DNA from: Alicyclobacillus kakegawensis NBRC 103104
Lineage (GTDB): Bacteria; Bacillota; Bacilli; Alicyclobacillales; Alicyclobacillaceae
Direction of reading: 5' to 3'
Length of the DNA: 64,000 nucleotides
Assembly (NCBI RefSeq): GCF_001552655.1
Contig: NZ_BCRP01000011.1
Coordinates: 1-64,000, forward strand
Both the position numbers and the translations under genes were made by a program. Within the stretch, counting starts at the first letter, position 1; the number at the start of each line of letters is the position of its first letter. The notes below the pieces were generated by a model. It was not told the DNA's origin. It searched no databases and saw only the letters and a list, made by a program, of their open reading frames with translations. Of the stretch, positions 53,532 through 62,786 are shown piece by piece.

Positions 53532-54743
53532 TTACAACTCCACCGCAGGCTCTGCTGAAGGAAGCCTGTCCACTTTCCTGGGTGCGGTCTCCCTAAGCCC
53601 CAGCCCCGCAACCATCATAGCCACACCGCCAATCCCGGCCAGCCACAGGGGAGCGGCGAGACTGGTTTGCGACGCAACAGCGCCTGCCACAGTCGGCATA
53701 ATGGTACTGCCAATGATCTCACCGATGGCGACGGAGATGCCAATGGCTGCGCCAGACAGCTTATGCGGCACGCTCTCACTGGGAACGGCTGCCGTGACCA
53801 ATGGCGCGGCGCCACCACCCGCGTTGAACAGAATAGCACCTATGGTAAGCAGCAGCACACTATTCCCAAAATATACGAACACAAACGGCGTCAGGGCCCC
53901 AAGAAGTCCACATGCCAAAATGGTCCATCGGCGACCGACATAGTCCGAGAGCCAAGGCGCACCAAACGTCCAGAGAAAGCCCGCAATGCCGCCAATGCCA
54001 AGTATGAGGCCGGACTGGGTCTTACTGATATGAGCGACTTCGACGAGGTACTCCGAGGCAAAGGTGTTCGTGAGCATTAGCCATGTGATCATCCCGGCCG
54101 AGCCCAGCATGGAGAACCAGATATTTCTATACTTCAACAATTCCCCATAGGCATGGTGTTCTCGCTTTTCCACCACCCTCTCCTGTGGCTCTCGCACAAA
54201 TTTCCAGACAATGAACCCCATGATGATCCCAGGGATACCCACTAGAAAGAATGTCCACCTCCACCCAACATGGGCCGCCAACTGTGTGGAGATGATGGGA
54301 GCAACACCCATGCCAACCAGAGCACTGGCCGACATCGTCAGTCCAATATTCAAACCGCGCCTCGCAGGAGCCGACTCGTCCGTGACAGTCGCGTAAATAG
54401 TGGCGGTTGTAGGGCCTTCGGCGACCCCCAGCAGTGCACGGAAGGCCACCATTTGAACAAAGTTCCGCGCGACAGCGCTGAACCAAGAAAATACGGAAAA
54501 CGTAAATATCGCCGGAATCAGTATCTTTTTTCTGCCAACGAGATCCGATATCCGCCCGAATATGGAGGATGACAATGCCCATGTGATGGACAAAGCTGAC
54601 GTGAGCATGCCAATTTGAGTAGCCGTCAGCCTCAAATCAGGAGCAATGAAGGGCATCATGTACAAGATGCTCATACGATCCATGAATAGCAGTCCCCATA
54701 CGATAAACCCGCAAACAACGATTATGATCTCATGCTTCTTCAC
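53532..54743 (-). CDS. MFS transporter (anion/aromatic-acid:proton symporter-like)
   Basis: 403-residue major-facilitator protein with 12 membrane segments. The loop 2-3 motif GRISDLVGRKK and its repeat WLSDYVGRRW are clear, and FMDRMSILYMMPFI resembles the ACS/AAHS classes that import organic acids. Its ATG overlaps the thioesterase stop by 4 nt. It probably imports the substrate of the cluster or exports its product. Confidence 0.82.
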   Translation of the reverse strand: MKKHEIIIVVCGFIVWGLLFMDRMSILYMMPFIAPDLRLTATQIGMLTSALSITWALSSSIFGRISDLVGRKKILIPAIFTFSVFSWFSAVARNFVQMVAFRALLGVAEGPTTATIYATVTDESAPARRGLNIGLTMSASALVGMGVAPIISTQLAAHVGWRWTFFLVGIPGIIMGFIVWKFVREPQERVVEKREHHAYGELLKYRNIWFSMLGSAGMITWLMLTNTFASEYLVEVAHISKTQSGLILGIGGIAGFLWTFGAPWLSDYVGRRWTILACGLLGALTPFVFVYFGNSVLLLTIGAILFNAGGGAAPLVTAAVPSESVPHKLSGAAIGISVAIGEIIGSTIMPTVAGAVASQTSLAAPLWLAGIGGVAMMVAGLGLRETAPRKVDRLPSAEPAVEL

Positions 54744-55159
54744 CCCACATCCCCCCCCAACAACAGGTTGCGCAAGCGTGCCGGCATTTGCACCGACACG
54801 ATATTGCCGTTGTTGATACGGACCGTGACCCTGACCTCGTACCCTTCTGCAATGAGTGTGTCCTGGTGATATACCTTGTGTTCTATTTTGATAGACTTCT
54901 CAGACAATATTGCCGGACGCGATACGATCCGTATCTCATCTTCGAACTTGGCGGGCCTCCTGAACTGACACTTTGCCTCCACTAGAGGCACGCCAATGTC
55001 CTGGTTGAACAATTCTGACAGCGGCAATCCAATGGACTTGAATAGTTCTGCCGTCGCCTGATCCATCCACTTAAAAAAGTTAGGATAATATACGATGGCG
55101 GCCGCATCCGTGTCCGCCCACGCGACCTGAAAGATAAATTCAAATTCTCGCGCTTTCAT
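54740..55159 (-). CDS. 4HBT-fold acyl-CoA thioesterase (YbgC/4-hydroxybenzoyl-CoA thioesterase type)
   Basis: 139-residue hotdog-fold thioesterase with the active-site segment WADTDAAAIVYYPNFFKWMDQA, the Asp of the 4-hydroxybenzoyl-CoA thioesterase class. In the cluster it could release a free (aromatic) acid from the CoA ester left by the thiolase. It overlaps the MFS gene by 4 nt. Confidence 0.82.
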   Translation of the reverse strand: MKAREFEFIFQVAWADTDAAAIVYYPNFFKWMDQATAELFKSIGLPLSELFNQDIGVPLVEAKCQFRRPAKFEDEIRIVSRPAILSEKSIKIEHKVYHQDTLIAEGYEVRVTVRINNGNIVSVQMPARLRNLLLGGDVG

Positions 55160-55187
55160 TCAGTCCTCCAAAGGTGAAAGCCTTAAT

Positions 55188-56279
55188 TTACTGTATCTGA
55201 ATGACAGGTTTTATCACGGAACCTGTTTGAGCGTCATTGAATGCCTCGTCGATCCTGTCGAGGGTATATACTTGGCACAGCTTGTCAAAGGGGAAACGTC
55301 CACTTCTGAAAAACTCTACAAGTCGCGGGATCAGCAATTGAGGCGGAGCGTCCCCTTCCACTACTCCAATGACAGACTTGCCCTCGGTCATGATATCTGC
55401 CGTCATGTTGAACGTAACGTCTCCCGACACCCCCACGATGGCTGCCACGCCCAGAGTTCTCAGTCCCCTGACCGCTTCCAGCACAACCTGAGAATTACCG
55501 GTCGTCTCGACAGCAAAGTTACTCCCTCCGTTAGTTATCTCCTTCACAACTGAGGACACTGGATTGTCGCGACCATTCACCACATGGGTAGCTCCCAGTT
55601 GCTTTGCCGCCGCCAACCGACTCTCTATGACGTCGACTGCAACGATGGGAAAACAACCAGCTAGTTTCGCGGCCATGACAGCGCTCAGTCCGACGGCGCC
55701 GCATCCGTACACCGCTATCGAATCCCCGGCCACTGGGCGCAGCTTGCTCAACACTGTTCCCGCTCCGGTGAGAATTCCACACCCCAGCGGAGCCAGCAGG
55801 GTCAGTTCAACGTCCTCGGCTACTTTTACGACATTGCGCTCGTGTACCACAGCATAAGTCGCAAATGACGATTGACCGAAGAATTTCGATACGCGTTGGC
55901 TGCCCTTCATAATCCCGGATCGCTCTTCGGACACCTCCCCTATGAAGTTCAGAGACACAAATTTGGTGCAATAGGCTGGACGGCCAGCCAAGCAATTCTC
56001 GCAATCCCCGCATGACGAATAGGTGAGTACGACGTGGTCTCCCGGCCTGACCGTTAAGACACGAGAGCCCACTTCTTTTACGATCCCGGCCCCCTCGTGG
56101 CCCAAGACTGCCGGAAAGGAGACGGGCATTTCCCCCGCCTTGGCAATCGCATCAGTGTGGCAGATGCCAGAAGACACCATCTTCACGAGCACCTCGTGCG
56201 CTCGCGGCCCGTCGAGTTCAACTTCCTCGATCTGAAATGGAGCATCTTTCTCATATATCACTGCCGCCCGCGCCTTCAT
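55188..56279 (-). CDS. zinc-dependent alcohol dehydrogenase (aryl/benzyl-alcohol type)
   Basis: 363-residue medium-chain dehydrogenase with SSGICHTDAIAKAG, GHEGAGIVKEVGS, structural zinc CGDCENCLAGRPAYC, and Rossmann YGCGAVGLSAV. The pattern LGCGILTGAGTVLSKLRP is typical of the class that includes benzyl-alcohol dehydrogenase XylB. The ATG at 56279 is chosen because GGGGGG is 6 nt upstream; a frame to 56369 overlaps the aldehyde dehydrogenase. It likely oxidises an allylic or aryl alcohol to the aldehyde. Confidence 0.82.
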   Translation of the reverse strand: MKARAAVIYEKDAPFQIEEVELDGPRAHEVLVKMVSSGICHTDAIAKAGEMPVSFPAVLGHEGAGIVKEVGSRVLTVRPGDHVVLTYSSCGDCENCLAGRPAYCTKFVSLNFIGEVSEERSGIMKGSQRVSKFFGQSSFATYAVVHERNVVKVAEDVELTLLAPLGCGILTGAGTVLSKLRPVAGDSIAVYGCGAVGLSAVMAAKLAGCFPIVAVDVIESRLAAAKQLGATHVVNGRDNPVSSVVKEITNGGSNFAVETTGNSQVVLEAVRGLRTLGVAAIVGVSGDVTFNMTADIMTEGKSVIGVVEGDAPPQLLIPRLVEFFRSGRFPFDKLCQVYTLDRIDEAFNDAQTGSVIKPVIQIQ

Positions 56280-56322
56280 CGCCATCCCCCCATAATCGCC
56301 GGCTGGGACCTTCATCGAAGGG

Positions 56323-57792
56323 TCATCCTTTTGCGAAAAACGGATACTCGGCGTAGTTCTGCAGAACACTGACCCACTTTACCGTCGTGAATTTGTCCAA
56401 TGCCCACTCTCCGCCAAACCGCCCGACACCGGAAGACTTTTCACCACCAAAGGCAACATGTGCCTCTTCGTTCACCGATTGATCATTCACGTGAATCATA
56501 CCCGTCTGAATCTGCTTCGCGACATGTACCGCGCGCTCCAAGGAAGAGGAAAAGACAGACCCACTCAAGCCGTACATGCTGTCGTTCGCAATCGTGATGG
56601 CCTCAGACTCATCTTTCGCCCGCAAAATGGGGGCGACCGGCCCGAAGATCTCATTCTGGGCCACTGGCATGTCATTCGTCACCTCGGTCAGGACAGTGGG
56701 ATGCATGACATTCCCCTCCACCGAACCCTTCAATACACAGTGGGCTCCCATCCGGACGCTTTGCTCCACATCCCGCTCAATTCTTGTCACCTGCTCGTGG
56801 TTGATGAGCGGCCCAATCATGGTGCTCTCACTCCATGGGTCTCCCACCCCTAATTGGCCTACTTTGTGCAGAAATAAGTCCAAAAAGTCATCATAAATAC
56901 TGTCGTCGACAATGATGCGATTTAACGCCATGCAGATTTGTCCCTGATGCAAGAATTTGCCCACTGCGGCCGCTTCGGCTGCCCGTTCAATGTGTGCATC
57001 GTCAAGGACAATCAGCACGTTGTTTCCTCCCAATTCAAGGGCAACATCTTTTAAGTATCTACCCGCGATCTCAGCTACGTGACGCCCCACCTCCGTGGAT
57101 CCGGTAAACGAAATGAGACTTGGAATCGGGTGACTGACAAACGGATCGCCAATCTCGGAACCTTTTCCTACTACTACGTTCAGGACACCAGCTGGTAATC
57201 CCGCTTCTTCAAAGAGACTGGCGATAAGCAATCCTGCAGTCACCGGTGTCTCCGACGCGGGTTTCACCACGACGGTGTTCCCTGTCGCTATGGCGGGAGC
57301 GATAGATCTCATCGCAAGAACCAACGGGAAATTCCAAGGACCAATGACGGCGACCACCCCTTTGGCGGACCGGTACACTCTGTTCTCGCGCCCCGGCACA
57401 TTGGAGGGAAGTATTTTTCCCGAGACCCGGTACGGAAACGTGGCGGCTTCCCGCAGTGTGTAAATGGTGGCTTGCCATTCAATGTTGGCTTTGGCCAGTG
57501 TGCTTCCTCCTTCTTCCACAAGCCATTTCACAATCTCGTCCCTACGTCGAATCATGCCGTCAATCACGCGGTTCAAGATATCCTGTTTATGCGCGGGAGT
57601 AGTAGCTTCCCAGTCCTTCTGGACGCTCTTGGCCGCCTCATAGGCCTGATTCACATCGTCCACACTGGCACAGACGATCGTTTGAATAATGTCTCCCGTG
57701 AACGGATTGCGATTGACAATGGTTTGTTGGCTCGACCCTTCCTGCCACTTACCAGCTATGAACTGCTTGGAATACTGTGTTGCTCCGTTCAT
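56323..57792 (-). CDS. aldehyde dehydrogenase (benzaldehyde/vanillin-dehydrogenase-like)
   Basis: 489-residue aldehyde dehydrogenase. IGPWNFPLVLAMRSIAPAIATGN, FTGSTEVGRH, ALELGGNNVLIVLDD (catalytic Glu) and LHQGQICMALNR (catalytic Cys) are intact, and the GQICMALNR motif recalls the YfmT/benzaldehyde class. It would oxidise the aldehyde made by the neighbouring alcohol dehydrogenase to the acid. It is in the same direction as the cluster and ends 43 nt before the ADH start. Confidence 0.85.
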   Translation of the reverse strand: MNGATQYSKQFIAGKWQEGSSQQTIVNRNPFTGDIIQTIVCASVDDVNQAYEAAKSVQKDWEATTPAHKQDILNRVIDGMIRRRDEIVKWLVEEGGSTLAKANIEWQATIYTLREAATFPYRVSGKILPSNVPGRENRVYRSAKGVVAVIGPWNFPLVLAMRSIAPAIATGNTVVVKPASETPVTAGLLIASLFEEAGLPAGVLNVVVGKGSEIGDPFVSHPIPSLISFTGSTEVGRHVAEIAGRYLKDVALELGGNNVLIVLDDAHIERAAEAAAVGKFLHQGQICMALNRIIVDDSIYDDFLDLFLHKVGQLGVGDPWSESTMIGPLINHEQVTRIERDVEQSVRMGAHCVLKGSVEGNVMHPTVLTEVTNDMPVAQNEIFGPVAPILRAKDESEAITIANDSMYGLSGSVFSSSLERAVHVAKQIQTGMIHVNDQSVNEEAHVAFGGEKSSGVGRFGGEWALDKFTTVKWVSVLQNYAEYPFFAKG

Positions 57793-57916
57793 GCTTTCAT
57801 CACCCTTCTTGATTGGCGAAAATACTGAATTCTAATTGCGAAGTTTGACTTGCGCACAGAAACAAGTTGCATTCATCCACATCAATCAAACACGGATAGA
57901 TGAAGCACGAATTCTT

Positions 57917-59479
57917 CTATGTTCTCACCCCTCGATACCCCAGCTTCAATTTGCTCACTAGCTCCGGCTTAACTACTTTCCCACTGGGGGTCATCGGGAG
58001 ATCCTCCACAAAGTACACCCGACTGGGAATCTTGTAGTCCGCAAGCTTGGTTTTCAGAGATTCCAATATGTCTTGCTCCGTACAAGATATTCCCGGCCGC
58101 AGCTTGACAACAGCGCACACCAGCTCGCCCATCACATCGTCTGGCACACCAACGACAGCACACGCTTCCACGCGATCATCTTGCGATATCATACCTTCCA
58201 CTTCTTGCGGGTAGATGTTATACCCACCGCGAATGATCATCTCTTTCTTTCGTCCCAAAAACTTAATGTAACCGCTATCATCCAATACCCCAAGATCACC
58301 GGTATGGAACCACCCCTCCCTGTCGAAGTTCTTCTTAGTCTCTTCCGGGGAGTTGTAATATCCTTTTAGGATGCCATATCCCTTACACACAATTTCGCCA
58401 ACGCTCCCGGCAGGAAGCACATGTCCCGCCTCATCGACAATTTTTACCTTAGTGCGGTCCATTACTTTGCCCACCGTTGTCATAATGGTCTCCACGTCAT
58501 CATCATACAAGGTCTGTGTAACCGTTCCGACTTCCGTAAGCCCGTAACCCACCATAATCTTCATGTTCAACACTTCCTGAACCCTCTCCACCAGTCCAGG
58601 AGGAACGGGAGCGCCACCAGTTAACCCACACCGCAAAGATGATAGATCAAATGATTCACGTTCTGGGTGATTCAATTCCATGATAAACATGGATGGGACA
58701 GCATTCCAGACAGTAACCCTTTCCTTCTCAATCAGCTCCAACGTGCCCTTGGCGCTGTATCGCTCCTGTAGAATAATTCTTGACTGAGCGTATAATGCAG
58801 CCATCAGGCACGATCCCATACCAAAAACGTGAAACAACGGGAGGTTGATTAAGAAAACGTCATCGGCTGTGCACCTCATGGCCGTCGCAACACCGACAGC
58901 TCCCATGGTTAAGTTGCAATGAGTGAGAATGACACCCTTGGGGAGCCCCGTAGTCCCAGACGTGTACAAGATGCAAAATGTATCTTCCAATGGATCTATC
59001 GTGACGGCTGTAAAGTCCCGGCCGGCTTGCATGCTCATCAGGACGTCATAGGAGAGAGCGCCGTTCCATTCGGATCGAACAGCTACCACATTCGGTACTA
59101 TCCTCTGGATGAGGTCCATCCCCACGCTTTGTTCAAATTCCTTATTCGTGAATATGAGCTTCGGTCGGCAATCCTTCAGAATGTGTTCAATCTCATGCAA
59201 GCGATATCGCGGATTTAAGGGAACAAGGATTGCGCCCATCTTGCAGACGGCAAAATAAATGGTCAGAGTCTCGATCCAGTTAGGCAACACGACCGCCACT
59301 CGATCTCCGCGATGGACCCCTTGAGCTATCAATGCGGAGGCAAGTTGATCACTTTCTGCATCCAATTGTTCGTACGTCAATCGCCTGTTTCCGTCGTACA
59401 AGGCTTCGCGAGTCGGCCGTGATGCCACCGCGCGCTTTAACAGTTCCACGAAACTCGGTGCCGCATCCGCCTGTTTCAT
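57917..59479 (-). CDS. acyl-CoA ligase (AMP-binding, class I adenylate-forming)
   Basis: 520-residue acyl/aryl-CoA synthetase. Core motifs are ILYTSGTTGLPKGVILTH (P-loop), VGYGLTEVGTVTQ, HTGDLGVLDDSGYIKFLGRKKEMI and the C-terminal Lys in TPSGKVVKPEL. AGGAGGTGA precedes the ATG at 59479. It activates the acid produced by the aldehyde dehydrogenase, and in context may be a cinnamoyl- or hydroxycinnamoyl-CoA ligase. The preference cannot be read directly. Confidence 0.85.
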   Translation of the reverse strand: MKQADAAPSFVELLKRAVASRPTREALYDGNRRLTYEQLDAESDQLASALIAQGVHRGDRVAVVLPNWIETLTIYFAVCKMGAILVPLNPRYRLHEIEHILKDCRPKLIFTNKEFEQSVGMDLIQRIVPNVVAVRSEWNGALSYDVLMSMQAGRDFTAVTIDPLEDTFCILYTSGTTGLPKGVILTHCNLTMGAVGVATAMRCTADDVFLINLPLFHVFGMGSCLMAALYAQSRIILQERYSAKGTLELIEKERVTVWNAVPSMFIMELNHPERESFDLSSLRCGLTGGAPVPPGLVERVQEVLNMKIMVGYGLTEVGTVTQTLYDDDVETIMTTVGKVMDRTKVKIVDEAGHVLPAGSVGEIVCKGYGILKGYYNSPEETKKNFDREGWFHTGDLGVLDDSGYIKFLGRKKEMIIRGGYNIYPQEVEGMISQDDRVEACAVVGVPDDVMGELVCAVVKLRPGISCTEQDILESLKTKLADYKIPSRVYFVEDLPMTPSGKVVKPELVSKLKLGYRGVRT

Positions 59480-59498
59480 CCTGTTCACCTCCTCAAAT

Positions 59499-60683
59499 CT
59501 AGAGTCTCTCCCAAACAACCGCTATCCCTTGGCCGCCTCCGATACAAATGGCGGTGACGCCGATCTTCTTCTTCCTCCTGGCCAGTTCATAGAGCAGCGC
59601 CAAGACGATCCTGCCTCCCGTCGCGGCCATCGGGTGGCCCAAGGCAACGGCTCCTCCATTGACGTTGGACAGATCGGGATCAAAGTCGAGTTCTTTCAAA
59701 CAGGCCAAATATTGAGCCGAAAATGCCTCGTTGATCTCCAACAAATCCACGTCAGCCAGGCTTAGATTCGCTTTGGACAGGGCCGCTCGGATTGCAGGAA
59801 CAGGCCCAATGCCCATCACAGTGGGTTCAACGCCTACCACTCCCCAGCTGACCAGTCGCGCTATTGGACGCAATCCTCTCTCCTCGGCAAATCGCTCCGA
59901 CACCAGAACCACAGTGGAGGCCCCGTCATTCACGGGACTAGCATTGCCCGCGGTGACAACCCCCCCTTCCTTGAAGCGCGGACGCAACCTGCTGAGCTTT
60001 TCCAATGACGTGTTTCTGGGTTGTTCATCCTCGTCCACGATAGTCTCTCCGTATTTGTCTGACACAGTGACAGGGACGATTTCTTGACGAAGATAGCCTT
60101 TCTCCTTGGCTTGCAAAGCTCTTTGGTGACTGGACAAGGCGTGCCGGTCAATCTCCTCGCGAGTCAATTCATATTGCACTGCCAGGTTCTCAGCCGTCAT
60201 GGCCATAGTGCAACCAGCGTACGTGTCGGTAAGGCCCTCCCACAATACATCCTCGAAGACGCCACTGCCACCGTATGGGATTCCCCACCGAGCCCTGCGC
60301 AGGACAAAGGGAACCTGACTCATGTTCTCTGTGCCCCCTGCCAGAACTACGGTCGATTCGCCGGTTTGAATCAGCCGTCCACCCTGAATCATGGCCTCCA
60401 GGCCGGACCCGCAGAGTCGATTGATGGTCAAGGCTGGCGTCTCAATGCGCGCACCCGATTTGAGCGCAACGTGCCGAGCCAACAGGTGCGCGTCCTTACT
60501 TGATTGATAAGAGTTGCCAATGACCACCTGGTCGACTTCCTGTGCACTGACTCCCGACCGGGCCAGAGCCTCCTTAGCTGAAATTACGCATAAATCCGTG
60601 GCCGATACTTCACGCAGAGCACCACAAAACTTCCCGAACGGCGTACGGGCGCCTTCAAGCAAAACAACACCGTTTGAGGCCAT
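59499..60683 (-). CDS. acetyl-CoA acetyltransferase / 3-ketoacyl-CoA thiolase
   Basis: 394-residue thiolase. The acyl-accepting Cys is in NRLCGSGLEAM, the His in GGAVALGHPMAATG, and the second Cys in TAICIGGGQGIAV. GGGAGG lies 9-10 nt before the ATG at 60683, giving the usual family start. It closes a side-chain beta-oxidation round by releasing acetyl-CoA. Confidence 0.88.
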   Translation of the reverse strand: MASNGVVLLEGARTPFGKFCGALREVSATDLCVISAKEALARSGVSAQEVDQVVIGNSYQSSKDAHLLARHVALKSGARIETPALTINRLCGSGLEAMIQGGRLIQTGESTVVLAGGTENMSQVPFVLRRARWGIPYGGSGVFEDVLWEGLTDTYAGCTMAMTAENLAVQYELTREEIDRHALSSHQRALQAKEKGYLRQEIVPVTVSDKYGETIVDEDEQPRNTSLEKLSRLRPRFKEGGVVTAGNASPVNDGASTVVLVSERFAEERGLRPIARLVSWGVVGVEPTVMGIGPVPAIRAALSKANLSLADVDLLEINEAFSAQYLACLKELDFDPDLSNVNGGAVALGHPMAATGGRIVLALLYELARRKKKIGVTAICIGGGQGIAVVWERL

Positions 60684-60690
60684 GGTGTAA

Positions 60691-61476
60691 CTACCTCCCA
60701 GAGAACTGTGGCTCCCTCTTTTCGCGGAAGGCCGCGAGTCCTTCTTTCCGATCCTCACTCAAAAAGGCAAGCAACGAGCATGCGTCTTCAATATAGAGCG
60801 CGTCCTGCAGGCGCATGTTCATGCCAACATTCAAGGAGCGCTTCAGCATGCGAATGGCCATTGGCGACTTTTGCGCCAACCGATTCCCCCATTCCAGCGC
60901 GGACTCTCGCAACGCGTGCGCTTCCACAACACGGTTCACCAAGCCAAATTCCATCGCCCGACTGGCGTCGACCCTATCGCCCAGAAGCATCATCTCTTTC
61001 GCGCGCGGATAGCCTATCAAACGAGGCAACCGCTGGGTTCCGCCTGCCCCAGGTATGATTCCCAACCCGACCTCCGGAAAGGCGAACTGTGCAGTGTCCG
61101 AACAAATCCGTAAGTCACAAGCGAGCGCCAGCTCACACCCGCCTCCAAAGGCCACCCCATTCACCGCAGCGATGACGGGCTTGGATGAATGTTCAATGCT
61201 ACCGAACGCCGTTCGTGCTAGCTCTGAAAATCGCTCCAACCCACTGTAATCCAGACCGCCCATTTCCTTGATATCGGCCCCGGCTGAGAAAGCTTTTTCA
61301 CCTTCACCCGTCAATACCACGGTACGTATCGTGTCGTCGGACTCCATCCGAATCATCATTTGCTGCAATTCTCGAAGTATCGTGCTGTTGATAGGATTGT
61401 AGGGAGGTCTGTTCAACGTAATCAGGGCGACCCTGTCGTACACTTCACAACGAACCTCATCAATTCCACTACTCAA
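60691..61476 (-). CDS. enoyl-CoA hydratase/isomerase
   Basis: 261-residue crotonase. Oxyanion-hole segments AFSAGADIKEMGG and VNGVAFGGGCELALACDLRI and both catalytic Glu positions (ELALA and PEVGLGIIPGAGGTQRL) are present, so hydratase activity is likely. The start is the TTG at 61476 because AGGAGG lies 10 nt upstream; a frame further on overlaps the dehydrogenase gene. Confidence 0.87.
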   Translation of the reverse strand: MSSGIDEVRCEVYDRVALITLNRPPYNPINSTILRELQQMMIRMESDDTIRTVVLTGEGEKAFSAGADIKEMGGLDYSGLERFSELARTAFGSIEHSSKPVIAAVNGVAFGGGCELALACDLRICSDTAQFAFPEVGLGIIPGAGGTQRLPRLIGYPRAKEMMLLGDRVDASRAMEFGLVNRVVEAHALRESALEWGNRLAQKSPMAIRMLKRSLNVGMNMRLQDALYIEDACSLLAFLSEDRKEGLAAFREKREPQFSGR

Positions 61477-61517
61477 TGTAGGAAAACCTCCTAAGGCAAA
61501 AGGGATGACAACTCTGT

Positions 61518-62357
61518 TCAATATTCATACCAACCCGCACCCGTCTTTCTCCCCAACCTTCCTGCCCTCACTAACCTCCGCAGCGACTGAGGGGCAGCAT
61601 ATCGATCATCTTTGAATTCCTCGTAAAAGTAATCCATGACACTCAGCCCGACATCCAGTCCGCCCATGTCCTGTAACGCAAAAGGCCCCATCGGATAATT
61701 CAAACCCAGCGTCACGGCCTTATCGATGTCCTCAATGGAGGCTACTCCTTCTTCCACCAGCCGTATAGCCTCTATAAATTGAACGGTCATAATTCGGTTT
61801 ACAATGAAACCCGGGGTATCTTTTTTCACCACAACCGGGGTTTTTCCCAGTTGTTCAGCCAAATCGACCGCTCTGCAAACGCTTTCATCGCTGGAATGGT
61901 ACCCTCGAACAACCTCCACCAGCCTCATCACTGGAGCCGGGTTAAAGAAGTGTATGCCTACCACCTTGTCGGGCCTTGACGTCGCACGCCCAAGCAAGGT
62001 GATAGAGATCCCGGACGTGTTCGACGCGATAATAGCGTTTGGATGCAGCACCTGATCTAGCTTGCTGAACATATCCTGTTTCGCCGACGGGTCTTCGATG
62101 ATAGCCTCGATCACCATATCAGCCCCAGATATACTCTCCAACGTGGATGTGACATGGATACGGTCTAAAGTTTCTTTGCCTTCTTCGACTGTCAGTCTGC
62201 CTTTCTCAACGCTGCGGTTAACCGAGGCCCGAATGCGCTGAAGAGCGTTGGTCGCCAATTCTTCTGTGATGTCCCACAGCACCACGTCCAGGCCCTTGGA
62301 TGCTGCCAATTGCGCAATTCCACTGCCCATTGTGCCTCCGCCAACGACTCCTAACAC
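61518..62357 (-). CDS. 3-hydroxyacyl-CoA (3-hydroxybutyryl-CoA) dehydrogenase
   Basis: 279-residue NAD-dependent dehydrogenase. Rossmann motif VVGGGTMGSGIAQLAA is at the N-terminus, the catalytic HFFNPAPVMRLVEVV and KKDTPGFIVNRI follow, and TLGLNYPMGPFALQDMGGLD closes the family pattern. The GTG start has GGGGG about 9 nt upstream. It is the promoter-proximal gene of the nine-gene cluster. Confidence 0.88.
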   Translation of the reverse strand: MLGVVGGGTMGSGIAQLAASKGLDVVLWDITEELATNALQRIRASVNRSVEKGRLTVEEGKETLDRIHVTSTLESISGADMVIEAIIEDPSAKQDMFSKLDQVLHPNAIIASNTSGISITLLGRATSRPDKVVGIHFFNPAPVMRLVEVVRGYHSSDESVCRAVDLAEQLGKTPVVVKKDTPGFIVNRIMTVQFIEAIRLVEEGVASIEDIDKAVTLGLNYPMGPFALQDMGGLDVGLSVMDYFYEEFKDDRYAAPQSLRRLVRAGRLGRKTGAGWYEY

Positions 62358-62430
62358 TCACGACGGCCCCCTTCTAGTGGATTGAACTTCGCGATCGAAC
62401 GGTTTATGACTCTGTTTCACAAATGTTGAC

Positions 62431-62459
62431 ACCATAATTGAATTCTTTATTGTTAACAA
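62431..62459 (-). promoter_or_regulatory. promoter of the catabolic cluster with a palindromic operator
   Basis: On the minus strand TTGTTA and TATGGT are 17 nt apart. The -35 lies inside a perfect 12-bp palindrome, ATTGTTAACAAT (62449-62460), which would suit a dimeric regulator. The start would be about 70 nt before the 3-hydroxyacyl-CoA dehydrogenase. No regulator gene is nearby in the window. Confidence 0.5.
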
Positions 62460-62492
62460 TTTGATTGTACATCCAGCCTTGCTTTTAGTCAA

Positions 62493-62780
62493 TCAAATCA
62501 TGAGATTCCGTAGTTCACCTGGTGACGAGACGCCACCGGCGATGGCAGAAATCGCCACAGACAGGATGATCCCGCGTGGTACACGGCGGTCGGCAGGAAC
62601 GGTTTCTTCGAACACGTGTGCGGATGCGTCATATCCGGTGAAGGTGTACTGGGCGGGCAGCAAGCCTCTCAAAAATCCGAACCATCCCCCAATCATCCAC
62701 CGCCTGGCCGGACGGCGGCATGCGCCGCCAAACCGACTCCACATTCCATAGTGACATAGGCTCCGCGAGGACCGCGGCAC
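62493..62780 (-). pseudogene. internal fragment of an APC-family amino-acid permease
   Basis: An open frame between nrdB and the catabolic cluster reads FLRGLLPAQYTFTGYDASAH, VFEETVPADRRVPRGI and ILSVAISAIAG, an unmistakable piece of an APC-superfamily permease (GYDASAH.EET motif). Both the remaining N-terminal helices and the rest of the protein are absent, and there is no ribosome-binding site. It is a relic of a transporter now lost. Confidence 0.65.
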
Positions 62781-62786
62781 TCAGGC

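Noticed and set aside
62424-62450. TTGACA-like promoter reading to the plus strand
   Set aside because: The hexamers are fair but no plus-strand gene follows; the 96-codon frame downstream is antisense to the permease relic.
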